Below, in pieces: positions 55,985-62,806 of a DNA stretch of 64,000 nt. The DNA lies in NCBI GenBank assembly GCA_003222245.1, contig QHVH01000017.1:17168-81167 (forward strand), given 5' to 3'. Under the pieces are notes generated by a model, which worked only from the letters and a program-made list of their open reading frames with translations, was not told where the DNA came from and did no database searches. Source of the stretch: Blastocatellia bacterium AA13 (lineage in GTDB: Bacteria > Acidobacteriota > Blastocatellia > UBA7656). How positions within the stretch are numbered: the first letter of the stretch is position 1; each line of letters begins with the position of its first letter. The translations under genes were made by a program, and so were the position numbers.

Positions 55985-56172
55985 TCCGACACCTCGATCA
56001 CCCCGCCTTTCTCGGTTAAAACAGGCGATTGTCGGGCAAGGCGGTGATCGGGCGGCGTAAGAATAGCACAACTCGCCAACTGGTCCATCTTGGATGAGCA
56101 TAGAAGCGGCCACACCTCGCTCGGAGGCTTCGACAGGATAACTGTTGTGACGATACGCATGCCTGTAGCCAT
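55985..56172 (-). pseudogene. Fragment of an SRPBCC/polyketide-cyclase-like gene (N-terminus)
   Basis: [20 protein letters not shown] resembles the beginning of SRPBCC-fold proteins (first strand and helix). The similarity stops after about 25 residues and a further stretch matches weakly only through frame changes. No full gene exists, so this is treated as a truncated remnant between the hydrolase and an aquaporin fragment. Identification is tentative. Confidence 0.45.
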
Positions 56173-56185
56173 CGCGCAGGACTAC

Positions 56186-56448
56186 CAATTGTCTGCCAAA
56201 CTGCTACATCGGTGCTTCTTGCCGGATTCACTGATGTGTTGGTGACTGGGATGCTGATCAGATGGATGAGCGCGAGTCCGATGACGATGGGTGCGAACCC
56301 CGCGGGCGCTCGCTTGTCGGTTACCCCAAGGATCACGAGCAGACAGAACAGGGTCATCACGACTTCGGAGACGAGCGCCGCCGCCAGAGAGTAGCCGCCG
56401 GGCGAATGTGCTCCATAACCATTTGAGGCAAAGTCATTGCTGTTGTCG
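56186..56448 (-). pseudogene. Internal fragment of an aquaporin gene (aqpZ-like)
   Basis: The minus-strand frame reads [20 protein letters not shown], then [20 protein letters not shown] and [17 protein letters not shown]. This is the second half of an aquaporin Z, including its second NPA motif and the conserved R. About 85 residues remain; both the N-terminal half (first NPA) and the C-terminal end are missing, so this is a dead fragment. It is flanked by fragments of two other genes in the same orientation. Confidence 0.8.
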
Positions 56449-56468
56449 ATTTATCCCTTGCTCAATTT

Positions 56469-56905
56469 TCATAAAGGGCGAAAGAAAGCGCGAATGTCTT
56501 TGGCGAGTAACTCAGGCTTTTCCATCGCGGCAAAATGTCCGCCTCGCGGCATTTCCGTCCAGCGCTGAATATTAAAGAACCGTTCCGCCCATTCGCGCGG
56601 CGGCGGAAGAATATCGCGCGGAAAGCTCGCAAAGCCGGTCGGCACGTCGGACGAGCCTACCCATTTCTTGGCCATTTCAACGATCCACGTCATCGCGCTC
56701 GCATTCGCGGCATCATAATAAAGCCAAAAAGACGAATTAATTGTTTCGTCCAGTAAATCGTGATATTCGTCAGCAGTTCGTCCCTTGTGAATCGCGTTTC
56801 GACATCGCCATTGCAATAGCTCCACGAGCGAAACTTCTCGACGATCCATGCAGCTACCCGCCGGAGAATCGTTCAACCCATATACGGGCGGCTGCGCTCC
56901 GCCCG
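56469..56905 (-). pseudogene. C-terminal fragment of an epoxide hydrolase, frameshifted
   Basis: The last ~100 residues (TINSSFWLYYD to the end, with ILPPPREWAERFFNIQRWTE and PRGGHFAAMEKPELLAKDIR) match the C-terminal part of EHN-type epoxide hydrolases with the catalytic His in GGHFAA. In a neighbouring frame, immediately upstream, comes EKFRSWSYCNGDVETRFTRD and ELLTNITIYW, and before that YGLNDSPAG; at least two frameshifts separate these. The N-terminal half is absent. Not functional. Confidence 0.78.
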
Positions 56906-56934
56906 AAGTTGGGGCGTCAACAACACAATAAGCT

Positions 56935-57456
56935 CTAGACTTCTCGTGAACGCTTTGACCAGTGCCAGAGTCCGCCGGTGACCTCCACCGGCAGGCGATA
57001 TCCCAATTGGCGCGCAAGCATCACGATCTGTCCCCGGTGGTGGCCTTCGTGGGCGATGAAATAGCCGAGAACATGTCCGACGTCGAGCGGAAGGTTGGGC
57101 CATACATAAGCGGAAGTCGGTGGAATGCTTCCCCCTTTATCGCAGCCAAACTTCAGAAGATTCAAAATCCCCGTGCCGCTGCGCTCCAGCGCCGGAATGA
57201 GACTTTCAGGCTTCACCTTGTATCGATCGACATTGCGCGGCACTGCGATGCCGTGCTCTTTGCCGAGCGTCTTGATCCACATGCACCGAGCATTGTGGAT
57301 GTGACCCGCAATCATTCGAATAGTACGGCGTGGTGCTCCGGGTACCGCGGCTTCCCAGAGCTCGGCGGGTATATGCTCGATCAGAAAGATCGTGACGCGA
57401 TTATTCGTTTTCCACGCGCCAAAAATCGTGTCTCGCAGATCAGGTGCAGAAGTCAT
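56935..57456 (-). CDS. DinB-like four-helix protein
   Basis: A 173-residue DinB-type protein: LRDTIFGAWKTNNRVTIFLIEHIP, MIAGHIHNARCMW and the C-terminal GYFIAHEGHHRGQIVMLARQLGY supply the three-His site. Start: ATG at 57456 with CGGAG ahead (the open frame extends to 57561). It follows the fragment region, and the tandem repeats start 80 bp upstream. I see no clear attC box around it, so cassette membership is undecided. Confidence 0.85.
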   Translation of the reverse strand: MTSAPDLRDTIFGAWKTNNRVTIFLIEHIPAELWEAAVPGAPRRTIRMIAGHIHNARCMWIKTLGKEHGIAVPRNVDRYKVKPESLIPALERSGTGILNLLKFGCDKGGSIPPTSAYVWPNLPLDVGHVLGYFIAHEGHHRGQIVMLARQLGYRLPVEVTGGLWHWSKRSREV

Positions 57457-57877
57457 ACCACTCCGATGGAATTGCCTGGGTTTGCCATTTGCGCACCTGG
57501 GAGCGCAGGCATTCTGGTAGCGCAGGCGCCCTGCCTGCGTTAACCCCGAATGTGGCTGCATACTTCAAGGTCGCTATACCCAGCTACGTCAGCACGGCGC
57601 TGACAACCCCGAATGGGGTTGCATACTACGCCCGAGGTAGCTATACCCAGCGACGTCAGCACCCGCTGACAACCCCGAATGGGTTTGCATACTACGCACG
57701 AGCTATACCCAGCTACGTCAGCAGGGAGTTGACAACCCCGAATGGGGTTGCATATTACAGCCCAAGGTTGCTGTAGTCAGCTACCTTGGGAACCGAGGCG
57801 CATTTGCCGTCGCAACCCTGTAAGGGTTGTGACTCTGTAAGGGTTGTGACCTTACCTGTGTTGTAACCCGCCTGCCG
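57457..57877. other. Non-coding repeat block
   Basis: No gene is seen; the stretch is taken up by the tandem repeat described separately (57538-57790) and by two copies of a CCCTGTAAGGGTTGTGAC unit at 57817-57850 that form small hairpins. Confidence 0.65.
57538..57790. repeat. Tandem repeat of about 62-66 bp, four units
   Basis: Each unit holds AACCCCGAATGGGGTTGCAT, then a spacer, then GCTATACCCAGCTACGTCAGC. The AACCCC-GAAT-GGGGTT part is a perfect hairpin. Units 2 and 3 are most alike; units 1 and 4 have drifted. Since the whole unit is repeated with no unique spacers, it is not CRISPR. Confidence 0.8.
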
Positions 57878-58375
57878 TTACACGCTGTCATTATCGATCT
57901 TTTCTTCCCTGACAGCCTGATCATAAAACCTGTCGGGAAATTCAGGGCTCTCTTTGTCGAATTGATTCAACTGCAAAAGAATGGTCTCCAGCTCATCAAT
58001 CGCGCGAGAACGATCCTGGTTGCCTGTTTCGGATTGACGGAGTTTGAACAGATCCAGTGCTCGATAGGCGACATAGTAATTGCCCGCGGCAGTTCTGTGT
58101 CTCTCAGCTTGTTCCGAATATCTGAAAAAGGTGTGGAGGGCGGCAAGAACCGCGGCAGCAATCGATAGGAGCCCGGTAGAAATCTTCACTCGGAAATCCG
58201 GCGTGCTATCGAGCGTGGCAAAGATGGTTGTCCCTACAATGGTCGTCGTGATGACCACCGGGACACCCAGCAGATTGTTCAGGCGCTGTGCTCGACTTTC
58301 AGCGAGGAAATGACCTCGAGCCTTCCTATGCGCTCGTACTCTATAATGTTCGGCTTTCGCGATTATGTCTTCCAT
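57878..58375 (-). CDS. SLATT-domain two-span membrane protein
   Basis: A 165-residue protein of the SLATT type: a basic N-terminal helix, two membrane spans close together (about 33-56 LNNLLGVPVVITTTIVGTTI, and 66-85) and a cytoplasmic helical tail with HTFFRYSEQAERHRTAAGNY. SLATT proteins are predicted pore-forming effectors in nucleotide-signal-dependent conflict systems. No cyclase, SLOG or SMODS partner is seen. ATG at 58375 follows AAGGGACC and starts 14 bp after the stop of the next gene upstream, so the two are probably co-expressed. Assignment from topology and the aromatic/His block; medium certainty. Confidence 0.7.
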   Translation of the reverse strand: MEDIIAKAEHYRVRAHRKARGHFLAESRAQRLNNLLGVPVVITTTIVGTTIFATLDSTPDFRVKISTGLLSIAAAVLAALHTFFRYSEQAERHRTAAGNYYVAYRALDLFKLRQSETGNQDRSRAIDELETILLQLNQFDKESPEFPDRFYDQAVREEKIDNDSV

Positions 58376-58389
58376 GGTCCCTTGGTGGC

Positions 58390-58815
58390 TTACCTGCGAT
58401 ACTTTGGTATCGGGTCTAGATTTGGCTCCACGTACTTCGCGCGGGCTTCATCCGAAAACAACACCTCTGCCGAGTAGTGTGTCATCATGATCTTCGGATC
58501 GAGCATCCTTGGATTCTTCTCAATGAAAAGATCGGATGATTCGCCGCTCGGAGTATTCTCCATGAAATGGCGTACCGCCTCGATCCATGCCTTTGTCATG
58601 GTTTCGTGATATTTCGATAGATCAACGCCATGGTGTTCAAGAAACGTTAGTAATGCGCTTCTCATGAATTGATGTGCGGTGTCGGTATCGTATACAGATA
58701 GGTAGACATAGGCCAGCCTTATATGCGCACGATGGTTGAATTCAGCGGGAGAGAATCTACAGGTCTCAAACTCCCTCCGAAAATCCTGATCTTCTATAGA
58801 TGATAGGTGTTTCAT
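58390..58815 (-). CDS. Conserved hypothetical protein (HRAH-motif type)
   Basis: A 141-residue protein: FRREFETCRFSPAEFNHRAH, then IRLAYVYLSVYDTDTAHQFM and SKYHETMTKAWIEAVRHFM. I have the impression of a widespread uncharacterised family of this length with an NHRAHIRLAYVYL block, but I do not know its name or function. Predominantly helical, several His, no membrane span. ATG at 58815 follows GGGGAG at 6 bases, immediately after attC-like site A, so it is the start of a cassette that also contains the SLATT gene. Confidence 0.75.
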   Translation of the reverse strand: MKHLSSIEDQDFRREFETCRFSPAEFNHRAHIRLAYVYLSVYDTDTAHQFMRSALLTFLEHHGVDLSKYHETMTKAWIEAVRHFMENTPSGESSDLFIEKNPRMLDPKIMMTHYSAEVLFSDEARAKYVEPNLDPIPKYRR

Positions 58816-58835
58816 CTTTGCTCCCCCCAGTAGAC

Positions 58836-58896
58836 GCCCAACGCCGAATCTCACGCGCGTGCGTCCTCGCGCGTCGCGCGCTAAGTCCCGTTGGGC
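58836..58896 (-). other. attC-like site A
   Basis: Read on the minus strand: R'' box GCCCAAC, a GC-rich inner part with GCGCGCGACGCGCG, and R' box GTTGGGC, 61 bp in total. Outer boxes are exact inverted repeats and match RYYYAAC/GTTRRRY. It starts 14 bp after the VOC gene stop (58910) and ends 21 bp before the next start, where attC sites sit in cassette arrays. Confidence 0.75.
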
Positions 58897-58909
58897 GACC
58901 TGCGAATGT

Positions 58910-59299
58910 TCACGACCGAGGACGACCGAAGAACAAAACATAGCCGTCAAGGTCCTTGAGCTCGAATCCCCGCAAACCGTCGTGAGTATCCTTGAGTGGT
59001 TCAGAAAATTCGACATTGCGCGAGGCAAACTCTGCCGCTAATGCATCGGGATCAGGAACGTAAAGGTAGGCGTCCCAGCGGGCCGCGGGCTCGCGCTTAT
59101 AGTTTGGGAGCGGCGCTACGCCGACGCTCTTGAGCATGATCATTGCGCCGCCTCGGCGGACAATGCCGAAGAAAAGATCATCGGCGGGCCCCTGAAACGT
59201 GATCTCAAATCCAAGCCGATCGCGATAGAACGAGAGCGCCGCCGCGGCGTCTTGCACGATGAAGAACGGCGAGATGCCGGATATCTCTGCTTGGGTCAT
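58910..59299 (-). CDS. VOC-family (glyoxalase/bleomycin-resistance-like) protein
   Basis: A 129-residue single VOC module: ISPFFIVQDAAAALSFYRDRLGFEI, AYLYVPDPDALAAEFASR and FELKDLDGYVLFFGR. VOC proteins act as lyases, dioxygenases or binding proteins; the metal and substrate are unknown. ATG at 59299 has AGGAG 5 bases upstream (the frame extends to 59362). The gene is framed by attC-like sites on both sides (58836-58896 and 59323-59407), so it appears to be a gene cassette. Confidence 0.88.
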   Translation of the reverse strand: MTQAEISGISPFFIVQDAAAALSFYRDRLGFEITFQGPADDLFFGIVRRGGAMIMLKSVGVAPLPNYKREPAARWDAYLYVPDPDALAAEFASRNVEFSEPLKDTHDGLRGFELKDLDGYVLFFGRPRS

Positions 59300-59322
59300 G
59301 TGAACTCCTTTCGGTCCTTCCC

Positions 59323-59407
59323 GCCCAACGGTCGCGCCGCGAACGGCCTTGCGAGAAACCATGAGAACTGCGCTGCGCGGCGTCCGCTGGAACGCTTGTT
59401 CTAAGCC
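59323..59407 (-). other. attC-like site B
   Basis: On the minus strand: degenerate R'' around GCTTAGAAC, then CAAGCGTTCCAGCGGACGCC, which is close to the classical attC L'' core, and R' GTTGGGC after a GCGGCGCGACC arm. It lies between the two VOC genes, 9 bp after the stop at 59416 and 24 bp before the next ATG. Confidence 0.65.
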
Positions 59408-59415
59408 TTAACCTG

Positions 59416-59808
59416 TTAGCCTGCCATGGAGCTGCCGCCAAAGCAGATGATGTAGCCGTCCGGATCCTCTACATAGAAGTCCTTCGTACCCCACGCGGTA
59501 GGCGTGAGCGGCTTCAGAATCGTGACGCCGTTGGCGACGCACTGCCTGAAGAAGCCCTCGATGCCATCCACACCGGCCGCGGCGTCGAGGTGCTCATTGT
59601 CGCGCCGGCGCCGACGCTCGTCCTGATTCTTCGGCGCTTCCTTCAGGTGTAATTCCAGTCCGTCTATATGGCCGATGGCGTAGAAGCCATCCCACGGCTC
59701 GCCGAATGTGAAGCCAAGCTTCTCGTAGTACTCAATCGAGCGCTCAAGGTCGTCGACAAGAAACTGTGGAGCAAAGGACGTGACGCGCGGCTTCATGGTT
59801 GTAGTCAT
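59416..59808 (-). CDS. VOC-family protein (second)
   Basis: A 130-residue VOC module: FAPQFLVDDLERSIEYYEKL, LELHLKEAP, and KDFYVEDPDGYIICFGG. It is not a close copy of the downstream VOC protein. Two starts are possible, ATG at 59808 (with GAGG upstream) and at 59796. Like its neighbour it is flanked by attC-like sites and appears to be cassette-borne. Function unknown; bleomycin-type drug binding is one known role of the fold. Confidence 0.87.
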   Translation of the reverse strand: MTTTMKPRVTSFAPQFLVDDLERSIEYYEKLGFTFGEPWDGFYAIGHIDGLELHLKEAPKNQDERRRRRDNEHLDAAAGVDGIEGFFRQCVANGVTILKPLTPTAWGTKDFYVEDPDGYIICFGGSSMAG

Positions 59809-59825
59809 TGATGCCTCATTTCATC

Positions 59826-59948
59826 CGCTAACGCCGCGGTTGACCCGGCGTGCGGAAAAACACCGACAGAACACCGAGCGATCCCTATGAAATCCGCGTG
59901 ACACGCTCGGGTCGAACCGATTTCTGAACCGATTGCCGAACTAAGCGC
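59826..59948 (-). other. attC-like site C (degenerate)
   Basis: The minus-strand GCGTTAGCG adjacent to the VOC start fits an R' box; at the other end GCTTAGTTC resembles the degenerate R'' of site B. Inside, CCGAGCG pairs with CGCTCGG. Boxes are imperfect, so the call is tentative. Confidence 0.4.
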
Positions 59949-60008
59949 TGAGCGCATTTGGAGTTTGGAGATTTGTCCCATACCGCACCGAGTGTTCGTG
60001 CTCAAGTA

Positions 60009-60110
60009 AGGCCCGAAAGGCCGACTATAAAATGGCCAGGGGCAAGCGCGTAGCGCGTCCCCCTGGTTCCAACCCTTATACCCTTTTAGCGCTGAGGGCG
60101 CGACATAGCC
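60009..60110. repeat. Dispersed hairpin repeat, copy 2
   Basis: Same module order as 4856-4959: GGCCCGAAAGGCC hairpin, CCAGGGGC...CCCCTGG arms and AGCGCTGAGGGCGCG followed by ACATAGCC. It lies between a broken membrane-protein gene and attC-like site C. Confidence 0.75.
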
Positions 60111-60167
60111 GCCGCGCCCAAGGCTCAATCTCGAGTTTCCAGAGCGCCAAAGACTATGCCCGGCACA

Positions 60168-60702
60168 TCACGAGCGAATCCATGGCCAGTGCCGGCGGCG
60201 CGCTCGCGTGAAGGCAACGAGATAATCCGGTGCAAGAATCGCGGTCGCAAGAACCAGCAAGGCAGTCGCCCCGAGGAACGCGATGACAAGCCCTCCGATG
60301 TCGCGTCGAGACTTGATTGGCAATCTCCCGTAGTCCAAGACACTCCCGACCACGACGACGAGGTTGGCAAGCCAGGCAACGCCCTGGAGAATGAGGTCGG
60401 GTCGCGCCGGATTTTCGATGAGTTCGGCGAAAAGGGGCGACGCGAACATGGCCAGCGCGTTCCAGAGGCCTGCCGCGGAGGCGTCGATGAACTAGCCCCA
60501 ACGACTCAGCCGGATGCTCAGAAGAAATCGCGGTGAGGTACAGAGACGCCTGCGCCAAGCGGATCCAGAGGATCTCGCGCACGAATACGGCGGAGACCGC
60601 GAGCGTGAAGATGAAGACGATACCGCCGATTGTGATCAGCGATTCTGGAGAAGTGAATCGCTGTCGGATCATCGAAACTAACCTCGTAACGCGATCGAGC
60701 AT
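60168..60702 (-). pseudogene. Frameshifted membrane-protein cassette gene
   Basis: ATG at 60702 begins a frame with two membrane spans (MLDRVTRLVSMIRQRF, then SLITIGGIVFIFTLAVSAVF). After about 70 residues, at SEHPAESLG near 60490, it loses sense; a +1 change restores a second frame, FIDASAAGLWNALAMFASPL to the end at 60168, with two more spans (LVVVVGSVLDYG; FLGATALLVLATAILAPDY). One base inserted or lost explains it. The family is not recognised. Start lies 22 bp after attC-like site D, so it is a cassette gene. Confidence 0.65.
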
Positions 60703-60723
60703 CGGCGCTTGAACGGCGTTGCG

Positions 60724-60770
60724 GCCTAACGCTCGGCTATGCTGCCGAGCGGCCTGCACGAACGTTGAAC
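60724..60770 (-). other. attC-like site D
   Basis: On the minus strand: R'' GTTCAAC, an inner hairpin CTCGGC-AGCATA-GCCGAG, and R' GTTAGGC, 47 bp in all. All boxes fit the RYYYAAC/GTTRRRY rule, though it is short for an attC. The broken membrane-protein gene starts just after it. Confidence 0.6.
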
Positions 60771-61067
60771 CTCGGAAAACTGGGATGGCGACCCCGCTAT
60801 TATAGAAGCTCGACGTAGCATATCAACCGCGCCATTTGTTTCAATTCTTCGATGAATATTTGAATCGTCCCCGAAAGGCACATAGTCTCCTTGAAGGAGG
60901 CCGGACGTAATGGCCGGTCACTCTATAAACATCGCCCTCCTGACGGAGGCGCCCAGAGTTGCCATCTCTTTTGGGCAGGCGGAAGTTTCTGGACAACGGA
61001 TTTGTGTTGGATGTTTGTTTTGAATGTATTGGCAGCTCTACAGAGGCGCCGTGGATATCCATGGTTT

Positions 61068-61150
61068 GTTTTGAAGGGGTTTGTTTTGAAGGGGTTTGTT
61101 TTGAAGGGATTTGTTTTGAAGGTTGTTTTGAAGGTTGTTTTGGGATGTTG
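61068..61150. repeat. 15-bp tandem repeat (TTTGTTTTGAAGGGG)
   Basis: About six head-to-tail copies of GGTTTGTTTTGAAGG with small length changes; later copies shorten to 10-12 bp. The 3' end runs into the hairpin element at 61154. No coding sense in any frame. Confidence 0.8.
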
Positions 61151-61153
61151 TTT

Positions 61154-61199
61154 GTCCCGGAGGGACATATGGGAATAGCCCGCCAGTTCACTGGTGGGT
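61154..61199 (+). repeat. Paired-hairpin element, copy 1
   Basis: GTCCCGGAGGGAC hairpin, then a short spacer with AATAGCCC, then CCCGCCAGTTCACTGGTGGG hairpin. The same layout occurs in reverse orientation at 61373-61420. Confidence 0.75.
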
Positions 61200-61372
61200 G
61201 ACTGGTCCTCAGTTGCTTGGAAGTGCCGAAGGCACGGCTGATTGTTATATCAAGAATTGCGACCTGAATGGCGTCTGCGACTTTCGATTTGATCGGAACA
61301 TTGATAAGGAGTGTAATCGTGAGACATCAGCCGTCCCTGCCGGGACTAGCGACTTGTCTTGCGCCCTACCCA

Positions 61373-61420
61373 CCCACCGATCAATCGGTGGGCTATTAAT
61401 CACAACATCCCTTCGGGATG
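61373..61420 (-). repeat. Paired-hairpin element, copy 2 (inverted)
   Basis: In reverse orientation: CATCCCGAAGGGATG hairpin, spacer with AATAGCCC, then CCCACCGATTGATCGGTGGG hairpin. Stem sequences differ from copy 1 but base pairing and the AATAGCCC core are kept, which points to selection on structure or a shared mobilisation mechanism. Confidence 0.75.
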
Positions 61421-61569
61421 TTTTTTGGGAAGTCTCCGCCGAAAAGCTTGTCTTTATCAAGCGCCCATCCGCTTCGCGTCTCAGCATCCCTGTGCCCTTG
61501 TTCCACCACCATCTCCAACCTCTTGCCTCTCCCGCCTTCCGTGCGGATCGTGCAAAAGTGATCGAGTAA

Positions 61570-61759
61570 TCAGCCATTCAGCTTTCGCTGTTTGATGAGG
61601 CGCTCTTTAACGGAATCAAGCGACTCCCTTGGTTCCCTGGATCGCTTGCGAGCTGTGAGACTATCGTAAACATCTTCCCATAGGTCACCATGCTTCGGAG
61701 ATCATTTGTACGGCAACCCTTTCACCCTTGTCGTTGGTGAAGAATTGAATGCCTTCCAT
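61570..61759 (-). pseudogene. Antitoxin-like small gene, frameshifted
   Basis: ATG at 61759 gives MEGIQFFTNDKGERVAVQ. About 60 bp later a second frame reads KHGDLWEDVYDSLTARKRSR and EPRESLDSVKERLIKQRKLNG to a stop at 61570. The join needs two missing bases near 61695. The restored ~63-residue product looks like a small antitoxin (Phd/RelB-type partner), but the family is uncertain. Further in-frame sense upstream (PVLHVSKLYDGPENDLLGVT) suggests that the original gene began earlier. No toxin gene is left beside it. Confidence 0.6.
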
Positions 61760-61856
61760 AGTCACTCCCAAGAGATCGTTTTCCGGCCCATCATACAACT
61801 TGCTGACATGAAGAACCGGTATTGGTTAACTTAAACATATGGCGCCTCGTTGTGGC

Positions 61857-61983
61857 GGCCAACGAGACGATCAACGGGGCCGTTAACAGCATTGCGAAGA
61901 ATCATACGAACTTGTGCTGCACGGCTTCCGCCGCAATGGCTTGTTGGCGGCTCCGCCCTGCGCTAAGCCGTATCTCGTTAGGC
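61857..61983 (-). other. attC-like site E
   Basis: On the minus strand R'' GCCTAAC with following GAGA, and R' GTTGGCC preceded by TCTC, so the outer arms pair for about 10 bases with a single bulge. Inner GGCGGAGCCGCC-type hairpins fill the 127 bp, a length like VCR-class sites. It begins 19 bp after the hicA stop, as expected for an attC. Confidence 0.7.
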
Positions 61984-62001
61984 GTGGTTTGCTAGTACCA
62001 G

Positions 62002-62226
62002 TCATTGGTTCTGCAGAAACGCCGCCACAGTCAACCCAACCGTCTTTGGCAATTTGTCTCAGAAGGATTGGCGAAATATCCCGGCCGGCGTGAAATGGTA
62101 CTGTTGTGCATCGCCCATCTGATGGCGAAACTGTTTGTGAGAGCCGCGCTGTCGGACTTCTATGAAGCCAAGCCTCTCGAGGATCGCGACAACATCTTTT
62201 GGTTTCAGTACGGGATACTTGCCCAT
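62002..62226 (-). pseudogene. hicA: hicA toxin gene, inactivated by two frameshifts
   Basis: ATG at 62226 starts MGKYPVLKPKDVVAILERLG then FIEVRQRGSHKQFRH, the HicA double-stranded-RNA-binding-like fold with the catalytic His in GSHKQF. Then one base is missing: the next frame reads DGRCTTVPFHAGRDISPILL RQIAKD split across two lines in the family. After one extra base the frame returns to GLTVAAFLQN and TGA at 62002. The family ribonuclease would be truncated. It follows hicB with a 3-bp gap. Confidence 0.8.
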
Positions 62227-62229
62227 ACT

Positions 62230-62445
62230 TCAAGCGACCTTCACGGTTTGAATACCGATAAACTCCCCATCAATCCTAGGCTCCCCATCCTCAAGCAGCA
62301 TTTCTATCACTTCTCGGAGGTTCTCATTAAGTTCATCTAGTGTCTCAGACTGAGAGTGTGCACCGGGAAACCCAGGCACATATCCAACATACAGCCCTGT
62401 TTCAGGGCACTTCTCCACAACCGCAGTGAATACTTTCATATTCAA
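62230..62445 (-). CDS. hicB: HicB-family antitoxin
   Basis: A 71-residue HicB-type protein: KVFTAVVEKCPETGLYVGYV, PGFPGAHSQSETLDELNENL, then REVIEMLLEDG. This is the partial RNase-H fold found in HicB antitoxins; the short form has no C-terminal DNA-binding domain. The gene order hicB-hicA is one of the two known orders. The toxin gene is frameshifted, leaving this as an orphan antitoxin. ATG at 62445 lies 35 bp after the R' box of attC-like site F. Confidence 0.9.
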   Translation of the reverse strand: MNMKVFTAVVEKCPETGLYVGYVPGFPGAHSQSETLDELNENLREVIEMLLEDGEPRIDGEFIGIQTVKVA

Positions 62446-62479
62446 TTCTCCGAGCCTAGCATATCATGCGCAGGATAGC

Positions 62480-62783
62480 GCCCAACGAAGAGATCACCCG
62501 GAGCGCGGGAGACGATCAAATTCAGATGCAAGTGGGCGATTCATAACAAACCACCTCCGCGCGCTCCGGTGAATCGCCCAGGGCGATGCGCCGTCACGGG
62601 CCGCCGCCGTCCCGCTCCCGATTAGATGGAACCCCGCGGTCACGCTCTCCTTGATCAATCCATGATAACCAAATCAAGACCTACATACTTCAGATTGTTC
62701 ATTGGATGTTCCTCCTGGTGATAGGTTGACGGTTGGAACTTCAAGCTACGACCGAAGGGGCGTCCTTTCATATAGCGTTAGAC
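62480..62783 (-). other. attC-like site F, interrupted
   Basis: On the minus strand R'' GTCTAAC (62783-62777) lies 23 bp after the DUF5615 stop and R' GTTGGGC (62486-62480) lies 35 bp before hicB. The 304-bp distance is too long for an attC; the middle holds an apparent transposase-start remnant and a 10-bp perfect stem GGGCGATTCA/TGAATCGCCC. I read it as an attC split by an insertion that later decayed. Confidence 0.55.
62646..62712 (-). mobile_element. Possible remnant of an IS110-type insertion
   Basis: AGGAGG followed by ATG opens a short frame MNNLKYVGLDLVIMD and stops. KYVGLDL is like the extreme N-terminus of IS110-family transposases (first strand of the DEDD fold). The match is only 8-10 residues, so it is weak. 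IS1111-group members of that family are known to insert in attC sites, which fits the position. Confidence 0.3.
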
Positions 62784-62806
62784 CATCTTCGGGGTAATGC
62801 ACACTT

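Larger units (their letters stand above)
60771..61569. other. Non-coding hairpin-repeat island
   Basis: Nearly 800 bp with no gene; it holds the tandem and inverted repeats listed separately, plus short hairpins such as CTCCTTGAAGGAG (60888), CCTCCTGACGGAGG (60937) and GTGCCGAAGGCAC (61223). This looks like several repeat elements stacked into the cassette array. Confidence 0.65.

Noticed and set aside
57538..57790. Possible CRISPR array
   Set aside because: The complete 62-66 bp unit is repeated, including the parts that would be spacers, and no cas genes are near.
59805..60128. Minus-strand frame overlapping the repeat and attC-like site C
   Set aside because: It runs through the dispersed repeat and has no protein-like character.
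60841..61191. Minus-strand frame with repeated PSKQT units
   Set aside because: It is the tandem DNA repeat read as protein; no start signal, no sense beyond the repeat.
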